From assembly GCF_965219595.1 (NCBI RefSeq), contig NZ_OZ244781.1:1984001-2048000 (forward strand): 64,000 nucleotides of DNA. Reading direction: 5' to 3'. A program made the position numbers and the translations under genes. This document shows positions 11,590-20,287 of the stretch, piece after piece. The notes below the pieces were generated by a model, which did no database searches, was not told the DNA's origin, and saw nothing but the letters and a program-made list of their open reading frames with translations. The first letter of the stretch is position 1. Every line of letters begins with the position of its first letter. Origin of the DNA: Poriferisodalis sp022821985. Lineage in GTDB: Bacteria > Actinomycetota > Acidimicrobiia > Acidimicrobiales > Poriferisodalaceae.

Positions 11590-12168
11590 TCAAACTCCGA
11601 GCGTGTCGAGCCAGTTGCCGACGTATTCGACTACGGCTTGGCGCGCCGCGACCGAGTTGGGATCGTGCCGGGCGCCGTCGATGAACTTGAGTGTGACCGA
11701 GCCCCGGATCGCCCCGGCGTGCTCGCTCAGCTCGTCGGGAGTCGCAAAGGGGTCTCGCGTGCCCGAGACGAACAGGCAGGGCACGCCGATCCGGTTGAAG
11801 TGCTCGGTGCGGAGGCGCTCAGGCCGCTCGGGCGGATGCAGCGGGTAGCTGAGCAGCACGAGCCCCGCGGCCGGTGCGCCATCGGCGACTGCCATCGAGC
11901 AGACACGGCCGCCGAACGAGCGGCCGCCGATCACCACGCCGTCGGGCGACACGCCCAACTCGGCAGCAATCTGGGGCAGGTCGGCCACCATTTCGGAGGC
12001 GACGCTGGGGGCGCGCGGCGGTGCCCGTCGCCCGGCTCGCCGGTAAGCGAAATCGTGCCTGCGCACGGGCAGGCGGCCCGACAGCGCTTCGTCGATGTCG
12101 ACGAGCGTGCGATGATCCGCGCCGCCACCGGCACCTGGCGTCAGCAGGAGTGCTTCGGCAACGCGCAT
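11590..12168 (-). CDS. Alpha/beta hydrolase (dienelactone hydrolase/KANL3-Tex30-like)
   Basis: A 192-residue hydrolase. Nucleophile elbow GGRSFGGR is near the middle, an Asp follows in the SGTRDPFA loop, and a His lies near the C-terminus (DGARHDP), giving a complete Ser-Asp-His triad. The fold type is that of small KANL3/Tex30-like or dienelactone hydrolase-like proteins. The substrate cannot be told. The ATG at 12168 starts right at the first core strand (EALLLTPGAGGG). An upstream ATG at 12252 would overlap the preceding MFS gene by 44 bases and add no conserved residues. Confidence 0.75.
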   Translation of the reverse strand: MRVAEALLLTPGAGGGADHRTLVDIDEALSGRLPVRRHDFAYRRAGRRAPPRAPSVASEMVADLPQIAAELGVSPDGVVIGGRSFGGRVCSMAVADGAPAAGLVLLSYPLHPPERPERLRTEHFNRIGVPCLFVSGTRDPFATPDELSEHAGAIRGSVTLKFIDGARHDPNSVAARQAVVEYVGNWLDTLGV

Positions 12169-12208
12169 TGCAACCTCATCATGTCCCGGCGCAGTCTCGC
12201 GACATCGT

Positions 12209-13795
12209 TCAGCAGCCGTGCGACCATGGACCCTCGGGATCTGCTGCGGCATCGGCGGGGTGCAGCTCTTCGAGTTCCTGCCCGCTGCGCTCGGTCAGCC
12301 ACAGCACGGCGACGGCGGCTGCCACCAGCGGGCCCACCCACAGCAGCGCGATTACATCGCCGAAGCTGCCCCAGGCGGTGCGCAGCGCGCCCGCGACGAG
12401 CACGCCGATGGCAGCGCCGACGACGCCCATGGCACCGGTGATGGTTGCGGCGCGCGCTCGCAGGGCAGTGGGGAACAGCTCGCCGCGGTACACCCCGAGC
12501 GCAGGCAGCAGTCCCGCCGACAGCATTGCCCCGACGAGGCCCGCGAGCCACAGCGCGGCGCCGGACACGTTGAACAGTGCCACCAGCGAGCCGAGCCCGA
12601 GCACCGAGGCGACGGCGAGGATGATGCGGCGTCCGCGGGAGTCGGCGAGTCTGCCGGCCGCGTAGACGGCGAGGCCGGCGGGCGTCGCGGTGCCCAGCAC
12701 GAACAGCGACACCGACGCCGCGCTGAAGCCGTGCTCGTCGCGCAGGTACTCATTGCGGAACCAGTCGATGGGACCCAGGAACAGGCCGAATGCCAGGTAG
12801 ATGGCACCCAGCAGCGCAATCGGTCGCCAGTAGCCGCGCAGCATCACACCGCGGCCGCGCTGCTCGAACCGTCGACTCTCGGGCAGCCGCCGGAGCAGCG
12901 GCCGAGCGGCCGCCAGCGCGATGAGCGGGAATGCGAACAGCAGGCGCCAGGCCCACGGCGCGAGATCCGAGATCGGCTGCAGCCACACCACCACGCCCGC
13001 TCCGAGTGCAGCCGACATGGCCAGCACCGACAGGCACCACGCCCTGCAGCCGGCGGGCATCTCCTCCAGCGCCATTACGACGACGGTCGCGCCGAGCGCC
13101 GCGTTTGCCGTCCGCCCGATCAGCAGGAACGCGCCCAGCCACACCATGCTCGGCGCAAACGCTGCGAGCGCGGCGGCAGCGATGCCAACGCCCATGGCGC
13201 CTGCCACGACGCGCCGGCGGCCGTGCCGGTCGGCCAGCACAGACACGCCGATCGCCAGCAGTGTCCCGATGCGAACGACGGCACCCAGCACTCCCTGGGC
13301 GGCTTGATCCGCACCGAACTCGTCTGCGGCGTAGGTATGCAGTTCGGAGGGCGCGTTCGCGAGGTAGCCGCTCAGCATCGCCGCAGCAGCGAGCATGGCC
13401 ATGACGGTTGCGGCGCGTGGGGTGAACCGCCGCGGAGGCGCCCAGACGGGCTGGCTGCCGTCGCCGCTGCGACCGGTGCGCATTGCGCGCCGCACCGCGA
13501 TGTTGAACACCGGGCCGAACCACGGCACCGCCAGACGCCACTCGACCGTCTCGGTGACATGGTGGCGCGACGCGACGCTGCCTGTTGCGCTGTGTGGCTG
13601 GCCAGCCTCCTGCTCCGCAAGCGGCGAGATCTCGACCAGCCGCGAGTAGCTGGTGAACGGCCCCTCCGCCAGGCCGAAGCGGTGGTTGCCGTCGTGCGTG
13701 CTCACCGGCGTCTCGGCCACGATGTCGTTGCGGGGGCGCAGCAGGGCATTCACCTCGTCGGCATCGGCCACGAACGTGCGCACGAGGCGGGTCAC
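12209..13795 (-). CDS. MFS transporter with extra N-terminal soluble domain
   Basis: A 528-residue protein. Residues from about 125 onward form a 12-helix major facilitator transporter; the helix 2-3 loop motif reads DRHGRRRVV and the equivalent in the second half ADSRGRRII. It resembles sugar/metabolite-type MFS carriers. The first ~120 residues are not membrane-like: they contain a beta-rich section ending in VTETVEWRLAVPWFGPVFN, which recalls the end of a START/SRPBCC lipid-binding domain. The substrate is unknown. It is divergent from murA, 89 bases away, and precedes the hydrolase gene in the same direction. Confidence 0.8.
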   Translation of the reverse strand: MTRLVRTFVADADEVNALLRPRNDIVAETPVSTHDGNHRFGLAEGPFTSYSRLVEISPLAEQEAGQPHSATGSVASRHHVTETVEWRLAVPWFGPVFNIAVRRAMRTGRSGDGSQPVWAPPRRFTPRAATVMAMLAAAAMLSGYLANAPSELHTYAADEFGADQAAQGVLGAVVRIGTLLAIGVSVLADRHGRRRVVAGAMGVGIAAAALAAFAPSMVWLGAFLLIGRTANAALGATVVVMALEEMPAGCRAWCLSVLAMSAALGAGVVVWLQPISDLAPWAWRLLFAFPLIALAAARPLLRRLPESRRFEQRGRGVMLRGYWRPIALLGAIYLAFGLFLGPIDWFRNEYLRDEHGFSAASVSLFVLGTATPAGLAVYAAGRLADSRGRRIILAVASVLGLGSLVALFNVSGAALWLAGLVGAMLSAGLLPALGVYRGELFPTALRARAATITGAMGVVGAAIGVLVAGALRTAWGSFGDVIALLWVGPLVAAAVAVLWLTERSGQELEELHPADAAADPEGPWSHGC

Positions 13796-13884
13796 GGCGG
13801 CGGGCCTAGCACACGCACCGGCCCTGCATCGGCATCGCCCGACAGCAGCGCGTTACCGCAAGCACCCTCAATGGTGGTATCGCT

Positions 13885-15171
13885 ATGCCGGTGGACATTG
13901 CCGTAAGCGGCGAGCGCGACACGTTCGTGACGCGGCGTAGCGGCGCGCTCGACGGCGAAGTGCACATCGGCGGCGCCAAGAACAGCGTGCTCAAGCTGAT
14001 GGCGGCCTGCCTGCTGGCGGAAGGGCGCCATGTGCTGGCCAACGTGCCGCACATCTCCGATGTGTCGCTCATGTGCGAGCTGCTCGAGGCCATGGGCGTG
14101 ACCGTGACGCGTGCCGATCACCGGCTCGTCATCGACGTGCCCGCCGAGCTCAACACCGAGGCGCCCTACCACCTGGTCGAGCGCATCCGTGCGTCGATCG
14201 TGGTGCTCGGCCCGCTGCTGGGGCGCTTCGGAACCGCGCGGGTGGCACTGCCCGGCGGCGACGACTTCGGACCGCGGCCGATCGATATGCACCTGCGAGC
14301 ACTCGAGAGCCTGGGTGCGACGTTCAGCACTGCTCACGGCGACATCTCGGGGACCGCAGAGGTGCTGAGGGGCAGCGAGGTGGTGCTCGAGTACCCCTCG
14401 GTCGGCGCGACCGAGAACGTGCTGATGGCCGCGGTGCGAGCCAAGGGTCGCACGCGCATCGTGAATCCGGCCAGGGAACCCGAGATCGGCGATCTCGTCG
14501 AGTTCCTCAACCAGATGGGTGCGCGGATCGGCTGGTCAGGGGATCGCCTGACGGTCGACGGCGTGGAGCGGTTGGCGCCTGCCCCCTCCGGCGACGGCTT
14601 TCGGGTGATTCCCGACCGCATCGAGGCGGCCACGTTCCTTGCGGCGGTCGGCATGTGCGGCGGGTCGGTGTTCCTGCGTTACGCGGTGGCCGAGCACATG
14701 ACCATGCTCATTCGCAAGCTCACCGAGATGGGCATGCACATCGTCGTTGAGGATGCGGGACTGCGGGCAACCGTGACCCAGCCGCTGGCGTCAGCCGACA
14801 TCTCCACCTTGCCGTTCCCGGGTCTCGCGACCGACTACAAACCGTTCCTCGTGTCGATGCTCACGACGGCTTCCGGCGTGGGAATCGTCACCGAGAACAT
14901 CTTCACGGGCCGGTTCCGCTACATCGACGAGCTGCGGCGGATGGGCGCCGACATCCGCACCGAGGGGCACCACGCTGTTGTGCGCGGCGTGGAGCGCCTG
15001 TCGGGGGCGCCGGTGCGTGCTCACGACATCCGCGCCGGCGCAGCGCTGGTGGTGGCCGGCCTCTCCGCCGCGGGCGAGACGGAAGTCGCCGGCGCTGCCC
15101 ATATCGACCGCGGCTACGAGGATTTGGCCGGCAAGCTCGCCGGTCTCGGTGCCAGCATCACGCGTCGCTGA
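13885..15171 (+). CDS. murA: UDP-N-acetylglucosamine 1-carboxyvinyltransferase
   Basis: A 428-residue EPSP-synthase-fold enzyme transferring enolpyruvate from PEP to UDP-GlcNAc, the first committed step of peptidoglycan synthesis. GGAKNSVLKLMAA is near residues 29-41, and the catalytic loop reads LPGGDDFGPRPIDMH. The residue after GG is Asp126 where most bacteria have Cys115 (E. coli numbering), the fosfomycin target. Mycobacteria likewise have Asp here. Intrinsic fosfomycin resistance is expected from this change. ATG start at 13885. Confidence 0.95.
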   Translation: MPVDIAVSGERDTFVTRRSGALDGEVHIGGAKNSVLKLMAACLLAEGRHVLANVPHISDVSLMCELLEAMGVTVTRADHRLVIDVPAELNTEAPYHLVERIRASIVVLGPLLGRFGTARVALPGGDDFGPRPIDMHLRALESLGATFSTAHGDISGTAEVLRGSEVVLEYPSVGATENVLMAAVRAKGRTRIVNPAREPEIGDLVEFLNQMGARIGWSGDRLTVDGVERLAPAPSGDGFRVIPDRIEAATFLAAVGMCGGSVFLRYAVAEHMTMLIRKLTEMGMHIVVEDAGLRATVTQPLASADISTLPFPGLATDYKPFLVSMLTTASGVGIVTENIFTGRFRYIDELRRMGADIRTEGHHAVVRGVERLSGAPVRAHDIRAGAALVVAGLSAAGETEVAGAAHIDRGYEDLAGKLAGLGASITRR

Positions 15172-15213
15172 AACGTGCCGCCCTCGGCGCGTGTCGCTAC
15201 CGTCGGCGCGCCG

Positions 15214-16179
15214 ATGACACCACCCGACGATCCGCGCACCGCCGATGTGGCGGAGCTCCTCGAAGCTGCGCGCAGCGGACAGCGCCGCGCCCTGGCACGG
15301 GTGATGTCGTTGGTCGAACGCGGCGGCTCGCAGGCGCGCGCGCTGGGCGCAGTCACGTTCGCCCAATCAGGGAGCGCGCACACGGTTGGCGTCACCGGTG
15401 CGCCCGGGGCCGGCAAGTCGACGCTCAACTCCGCCGTCGTCGGCGTGGCACGCGAGCGGGGCGAGCGGCTGGCGGTGCTGGCGATTGACCCGTCGTCGCC
15501 GTTCAGCGGCGGCGCAATCCTGGGCGACCGTGTGCGCATGTCCGACCACACCTTCGACGAGGACGTCTACATCCGCTCGATGGCAACTCGGGGCCACCTC
15601 GGCGGCCTGACATTGGCGACACCGCTGGCCGTACGGGTGCTCGACGCACTGGGTTGGCCCTGGGTGCTGATCGAGACGGTCGGCGTCGGCCAGATCGAGA
15701 CGGAGATCGTCGGTGCGGCTGACACCACCGTGGTGGTGGTGAACCCCGGCTGGGGCGACTCGGTGCAGGCCAACAAAGCGGGCCTCATGGAGATCGCCGA
15801 CATCTTCGTGGTGAACAAGGCCGACCGGCCCGGCACCTCGGAGACCTGCCGTGACATCCGCCAGATGCTGGATCTGTCTGCGCCGGGCGATTGGGACCCG
15901 CCGATCCTGACCTCAGTGGGCACCACCGGCGAAGGCGCAGCGGAGTTATGGGATGCCATCTGTGCGCACCGCGACCACTGCACAGTCTCGGGCGAGCTTG
16001 AGTCTCGCCGCGCGGCCAGGGTGCAGACCGAGCTTGATGAGGTCTTGCGGGCCACTATTGCCGAACGCGTAGCGGCCCTCACCGAGGGGCCTGCTGCGGA
16101 GCGCCTGCGCCAGCAGCTGGCCCGCCGAGAGCTCGATCCCTACGCAGCCGCCGAGATGCTCCTCGGCCAGGATCGCTGA
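15214..16179 (+). CDS. meaB: Methylmalonyl-CoA mutase-associated GTPase (MeaB/ArgK family)
   Basis: A 321-residue G3E-family P-loop GTPase. GAPGAGKST is at residues 62-70, IDPSSPFSGGAILGDR follows, and NKAD provides guanine specificity. MeaB chaperones adenosylcobalamin loading and protects methylmalonyl-CoA mutase. No mutase gene is in the window, so its partner must lie elsewhere. The ATG at 15214 is preferred over an in-frame GTG at 15175, which lies only three bases after murA and has no evident ribosome binding site. Confidence 0.92.
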   Translation: MTPPDDPRTADVAELLEAARSGQRRALARVMSLVERGGSQARALGAVTFAQSGSAHTVGVTGAPGAGKSTLNSAVVGVARERGERLAVLAIDPSSPFSGGAILGDRVRMSDHTFDEDVYIRSMATRGHLGGLTLATPLAVRVLDALGWPWVLIETVGVGQIETEIVGAADTTVVVVNPGWGDSVQANKAGLMEIADIFVVNKADRPGTSETCRDIRQMLDLSAPGDWDPPILTSVGTTGEGAAELWDAICAHRDHCTVSGELESRRAARVQTELDEVLRATIAERVAALTEGPAAERLRQQLARRELDPYAAAEMLLGQDR

Positions 16180-16252
16180 CACACACAGAGTCGACGGATT
16201 GCGGCAGGTGGTTTCCCGACTCCGGCAAGTCAGGACGACTCAGGCGATCTCG

Positions 16253-17377
16253 TCAGTCGAGTTCGCCGCGGGCGAGCGCGAAGACCGCCTCGCGCTCGTT
16301 GGGATGCAGGTTGCGGTCGAGGAGCCGCAGGTCGGCCGCCGCTCGTAGGTTCGAGAGGATCGCGTCGGTGCCGAACTCCTTGAGAAATGCGCGGGCGAAG
16401 CGGGTGCGAAAGGCGTTGATGACCGCTCGGGCGGCAGCGTGGTTGTCTGGCGCGGCGGTGCGCAGCCGCACGTAGGTGGAGGCGGCGTCGAATGCGGCGT
16501 CGCCCGCTGCGGCATTCGACCAGTCGATGACGACGGGGCCGTCGGGCGTGAGCTTGACGTTGTCGGGCTGAAGGTCTAGATGCACCACCGAGCTGCCACC
16601 CGAGACCTTGACCCAATTGCCGGGGGCGGGCACGTCGCCAAGCAACCGATGCAGCCGTGCTAAGCCCTTGACGTGGCGCGACAGCAGCCACGGCTTGGCC
16701 GCCAGCTCGTCGAGCATCGTCGGGCCCGTCAGACGTTCCATCACCACCGAATGGCTGTCGGGCTGCTCGATGACCTCCGGCGCGGGGAATCCGTGCGCCC
16801 GCACGTGACGCATTGCGGCCGCCTCATGGCTCAGATCGCCGCCGCGCAGGCTCATGCGAATGATGTGCGGGCCGTAAGCGCGCATCTCCGAGTCGCGGCC
16901 CATTCCCAGCAGCGGACCGGGCTCATGGCCGGTCGGACCCTGCTGACGTTCGAGCATCCGTGCCCGCAGGTTCCGCAGGTTCTTGCGCCAAACCCGTTCG
17001 AGCACCAGGGAGGCGGGTTGCTGGCCAGCCCGGGCGCCGAAGTACCACGGCAGCGTCAGATCTTCGCTCCAGGTGAAGCGGGTGCCGTCTTCAATGGGCT
17101 CGAGCGCGAAGCGGCCAGTGCCCGTCACGGCGCCTCGATGGGTGATGCCGAGCGTGTTCGGTGGGTCCCACTCGGTGACCTCGATCTTGTCCGTGGTTTT
17201 CATCGGGCCGACCTTGGTGACGCAGTCGAACGTCGTGCCGACGCCCTCGGTCTGGGCAGATGTGAAGGCGATCGACTGAGCGTCAGCCATCCACTCGACG
17301 TTGCTCGCGATATCGGCCACGTAGTCCCAGAGTTCCTGCGGCGGTGCCGGAATGTCGATGGAGACCTCGATGCCCAT
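16253..17377 (-). CDS. SRPBCC domain fused to aminoglycoside phosphotransferase-like kinase
   Basis: A 374-residue two-domain protein. Residues 1 to about 145 look like an SRPBCC/START-like ligand-binding domain (opening IEVSIDIPAPPQELWDYV, then FTWSEDLTLPWYFGA). The rest matches the APH/choline-kinase fold: Brenner motif HLDLQPDN with His266, Asp268 and Asn273, then IDW with Asp285, so the catalytic residues are intact. Numbering is from the ATG at 17377; a GTG at 17410 in frame is an alternative start. A kinase acting on a bound lipid or small hydrophobic molecule is conceivable but is inference only. Confidence 0.75.
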   Translation of the reverse strand: MGIEVSIDIPAPPQELWDYVADIASNVEWMADAQSIAFTSAQTEGVGTTFDCVTKVGPMKTTDKIEVTEWDPPNTLGITHRGAVTGTGRFALEPIEDGTRFTWSEDLTLPWYFGARAGQQPASLVLERVWRKNLRNLRARMLERQQGPTGHEPGPLLGMGRDSEMRAYGPHIIRMSLRGGDLSHEAAAMRHVRAHGFPAPEVIEQPDSHSVVMERLTGPTMLDELAAKPWLLSRHVKGLARLHRLLGDVPAPGNWVKVSGGSSVVHLDLQPDNVKLTPDGPVVIDWSNAAAGDAAFDAASTYVRLRTAAPDNHAAARAVINAFRTRFARAFLKEFGTDAILSNLRAAADLRLLDRNLHPNEREAVFALARGELD

Positions 17378-17592
17378 GCCCGTGATTGCCCTGTCGATGC
17401 CTGCCTGCACGCGAATCGCGTCCCGGATCGCTGGTGCACTGCGTCACGCCGACGTTCGTTTCCAGCGACCGGCAAGTGTGGCACCGCATACGGCCGTTGT
17501 CACACCGCACCCGGCGCAGCAGCGGATTCTGCCTTGTTGACTGCTTGAAGGGTCCGGCAGGAGGCTTCGGGCCGTGCTCGTAACCTCAGCGT

Positions 17593-18738
17593 GTGACCGC
17601 TGATCGGAATCGCCCTGCGTACCTCGACTGCGCTGCGTCGACGCCGATGCGTCCGTGCGCCATCGAGGCCATGACGCCCTACTTGGAGCAGCAGTTCGCC
17701 AATCCTTCGGGAGCGCACCGCATGGCCCGCAAGTCGCGCGCCGCCATTGACGACGCACGCGAGATCGTCGCCGAGGCGCTTGGCTTCGACCCGCACGGCA
17801 TCGTGTTCACCAGCGGCGGGACTGAAGCAGACAATCTCGCGGTACACGGCGTCACCTCCGCAACGGGCACCGCGGCGCTGTGTCCCGCAACCGAACACCA
17901 CGCGGTGCTGCACCCCGTCGAAGCGGTCGGCGGCCGGTACGTGCAGGTCGACGCCGGCGGCGAGGTCGACCTCGACCACCTTGCTGCACAGTTGGCGCCC
18001 GATGCGGGCCCACCGGTGGGGTTGGTGTCGGTGATGCTGGTCAACAACGAGTCGGGCGTCATCGCCGATCTTGAGGCCGTGGCAGATGTGGTCCGGCGCC
18101 ATGCCCCCGAGGCGCTGCTGCACACCGACGCGGTGCAAGGGGTCAACTGGGTCGATACCGCTGCAGCGGCGCAGCCGGCAGATCTGCTGTCGCTCAGCGG
18201 CCACAAGTTCGGTGGGCCCAAGGGCGTGGGGGTTCTTGCCATCCGTCCCGGCGTGACGCTGTCAGCGCAGCAGCTCGGCGGCGGCCAGGAGGCTGATCGG
18301 CGCAGCGGCACGCACAACACAGCGGGCATCGCTGCGCTCGGTGCCGCGCTCGGCGAGTTGAACGAGACTCGCAGCGAGGACATCTGCCGGATCAGGGAAT
18401 TGGCGGACCGGTTGGCCGACGGCCTGCTGGTGGCTATTGACGGGTGCACCGAGACGGTTGCGCGGCCTCGGCGAGCCGCGGGCATCTGCCAGCTGCTCAT
18501 CGACGGCATCGAGACCGAGGCGCTGCTGGTGCTGCTGGACCGGTTCGATGTGATGGCATCCGCGGCGGCCTCGTGTGCGTCGGGTGCCATGGAGCCGAGC
18601 CATGTGCTCGCAGCGATGGGGGTTGAGCGTCACGCCGCAGCCGGTTCGCTCCGCCTCTCGCTTGGCTGGTGTACCGAACCTTGGGAGATCGAGCGAGCCA
18701 TCGACGCCATCCCCAACTGCGTGGAGCAGCTGCGATGA
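17593..18738 (+). CDS. Cysteine desulfurase (NifS/IscS family)
   Basis: A 381-residue PLP enzyme that takes sulfur from L-cysteine as a protein persulfide for tRNA thiolation and Fe-S clusters. Lys205 in SGHKFGGPKG binds PLP, Cys328 in AAASCASGAMEPSHVL carries the persulfide, and HHAVLHPVEA and RSGTHNTA are conserved. The stop overlaps the ATG of mnmA (ATGA), so it probably supplies sulfur to MnmA, as in other actinobacteria. GTG start at 17593. The 182-base spacer to the divergent neighbour is promoter space without a clear motif. Confidence 0.95.
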   Translation: MTADRNRPAYLDCAASTPMRPCAIEAMTPYLEQQFANPSGAHRMARKSRAAIDDAREIVAEALGFDPHGIVFTSGGTEADNLAVHGVTSATGTAALCPATEHHAVLHPVEAVGGRYVQVDAGGEVDLDHLAAQLAPDAGPPVGLVSVMLVNNESGVIADLEAVADVVRRHAPEALLHTDAVQGVNWVDTAAAAQPADLLSLSGHKFGGPKGVGVLAIRPGVTLSAQQLGGGQEADRRSGTHNTAGIAALGAALGELNETRSEDICRIRELADRLADGLLVAIDGCTETVARPRRAAGICQLLIDGIETEALLVLLDRFDVMASAAASCASGAMEPSHVLAAMGVERHAAAGSLRLSLGWCTEPWEIERAIDAIPNCVEQLR

Positions 18739-19835
18739 CTCCCGAGCGGCATGACGCCACGGAAACCAGCCCCGAGCGGCATGGTGCCGTTGCAGGGAGC
18801 AGGGTGCTCGTCGCGATGTCGGGCGGTGTCGACAGCTCGGTCGCTGCGGCGTTGTGCTTGCGCGCTGGGCACGACGTGGTCGGCGTCACCCTGAAGCTGT
18901 GGGGCGGCCCGCAGGATCAGGGCTGCTGCGCGGTCTCCGACGTGGACGATGCCCGACGGGTGTGCCAGCAGCTCGGCATCGACCATTTCGTCTTCAACTA
19001 TGCGGCCGAGTTCGAGCGCGATGTGGTCGAGCCGTACGTCGACGCACACCGGCGGGGCCGTACGCCCAACCCGTGCATTGCCTGCAACCGGCACGTCAAG
19101 TTCGACGTGCTGCTGGACCGTGCCCGCCGCCTGGGCTTCGATCGCCTGGTCACTGGTCATCACGTTCGCATCAGCTCACTGAGCGGCAGGCGACGGCTGC
19201 AGCGTGGCGCCGACAGCGCGAAAGACCAGTCGTACGTGCTGTACATGCTGTCCGAAGCCGACTTGGCGGACCTGTGGTTCCCGGTCGGCGACTACCGCAA
19301 GCACGAGCTGAGAACGCTCGCAGCCGAGCTCGGGCTGCGAACTGCTCACAAGCCCGAGAGCCAGGATGTCTGCTTCATCACCGAGGCTGCCGGCAGGGAG
19401 CGCTTCCTGGTCGAACGCATCGACCTGCATCCGGCGGAGCTGGTCGATGCGGCGGGTCAACGCGTTGGCACCGCTCCTGCGGTGGAGCTCGTGACTGTCG
19501 GCCAGCGCAAGGGTCTGGACCTTGGCGGCGCACCGCAGCGGCGCTATGCGGTCGACGTGGACATCGCCGCTCGCCGTGTCACGGTGGGCGGGGCCTCCGA
19601 GCTGGCGGCACCAGGCGTCCGGCTGGTTGATCATCGCTGGGCCGTCGACCCCGTCGAGGGCGAGGTTCTGGCCCAGACGAGCGCCCACGGTCCGGCGTTG
19701 CCGGCGCACGTCGATGCCGAGGGCCAGTTGCGGTGGGCGGAGCCTCAGCGCCGCGTCGCGGCCGGCCAGGCGGTCGTGTTCTACAAGGGCGACGAGGTGC
19801 TCGGCGGCGCGACCGCCGCCGGACATCTCACATGA
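18735..19835 (+). CDS. mnmA: tRNA 2-thiouridylase
   Basis: A 366-residue enzyme making 2-thiouridine at the wobble position of tRNAs for Lys, Glu and Gln. ATP pyrophosphatase loop SGGVDSS is at 29-35, and the catalytic pair is Cys117 in CIACN and Cys213 in QDVCFI. KLWGGPQDQGCC follows the loop. The first ~20 residues are a non-conserved extension containing the duplicated fragment PERH. The ATG at 18735 overlaps the desulfurase stop, which settles the start. Confidence 0.95.
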   Translation: MTPERHDATETSPERHGAVAGSRVLVAMSGGVDSSVAAALCLRAGHDVVGVTLKLWGGPQDQGCCAVSDVDDARRVCQQLGIDHFVFNYAAEFERDVVEPYVDAHRRGRTPNPCIACNRHVKFDVLLDRARRLGFDRLVTGHHVRISSLSGRRRLQRGADSAKDQSYVLYMLSEADLADLWFPVGDYRKHELRTLAAELGLRTAHKPESQDVCFITEAAGRERFLVERIDLHPAELVDAAGQRVGTAPAVELVTVGQRKGLDLGGAPQRRYAVDVDIAARRVTVGGASELAAPGVRLVDHRWAVDPVEGEVLAQTSAHGPALPAHVDAEGQLRWAEPQRRVAAGQAVVFYKGDEVLGGATAAGHLT

Positions 19836-20287
19836 GCCGCGACGGGTCCGCCGACGGCCAGCCGAGCGTGCCTTGGGCACTGCGCAAGGGTGTCTCCACA
19901 GCCATCACGCTCGGTGCGCTCATTGCTGCTGCGGCCGTTGTTCTGGCGGTGTGGCTGACCCGCGGGGGCGAGCCCGCACCGGCCTACCCGAGCGGCTTGC
20001 AGGCAGTCACGCCGGTGCCCGGCGCCCAGGTGCCGCACCAGAGTCCCATCGGCGCTCGGCTCGAGCCCGGCTGGAAGCTGACGCTGGTCATCAATGGCAC
20101 CACCGTTCCTGCCAGCGAGCTCGACGCAGGCACGATCCAGCTCGGCGAGTACTTCTTTTCGCCCGGGGACGGCAAGGTCATCGAGAAGCTGCGCACCGGG
20201 CGGTCGTGCGCCCGCCTGATCGCAACCCCCACCATCGATGTCGAAGCAGCCGACTTCACCTACGAATGGTGCTTCACCACCTTCTAA
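19832..20287 (+). CDS. Single-pass membrane protein of unknown function
   Basis: A 151-residue protein with a short cytoplasmic N-terminus, one membrane helix (about residues 21-44) and an extracytoplasmic domain of about 105 residues containing two cysteines (in RSCARL and EWCFTTF) that could form a disulfide. I do not recognise the family. The start overlaps the mnmA stop (ATGA). The stop overlaps the convergent ligA by four bases. Its conserved-looking placement in the mnmA transcript is the only clue to its role. Confidence 0.7.
   Translation: MSRDGSADGQPSVPWALRKGVSTAITLGALIAAAAVVLAVWLTRGGEPAPAYPSGLQAVTPVPGAQVPHQSPIGARLEPGWKLTLVINGTTVPASELDAGTIQLGEYFFSPGDGKVIEKLRTGRSCARLIATPTIDVEAADFTYEWCFTTF

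Noticed and set aside
12218..13906. 562-residue plus-strand open frame
   Set aside because: Antisense to the MFS transporter gene. Gln/His/Arg-rich with no domain.
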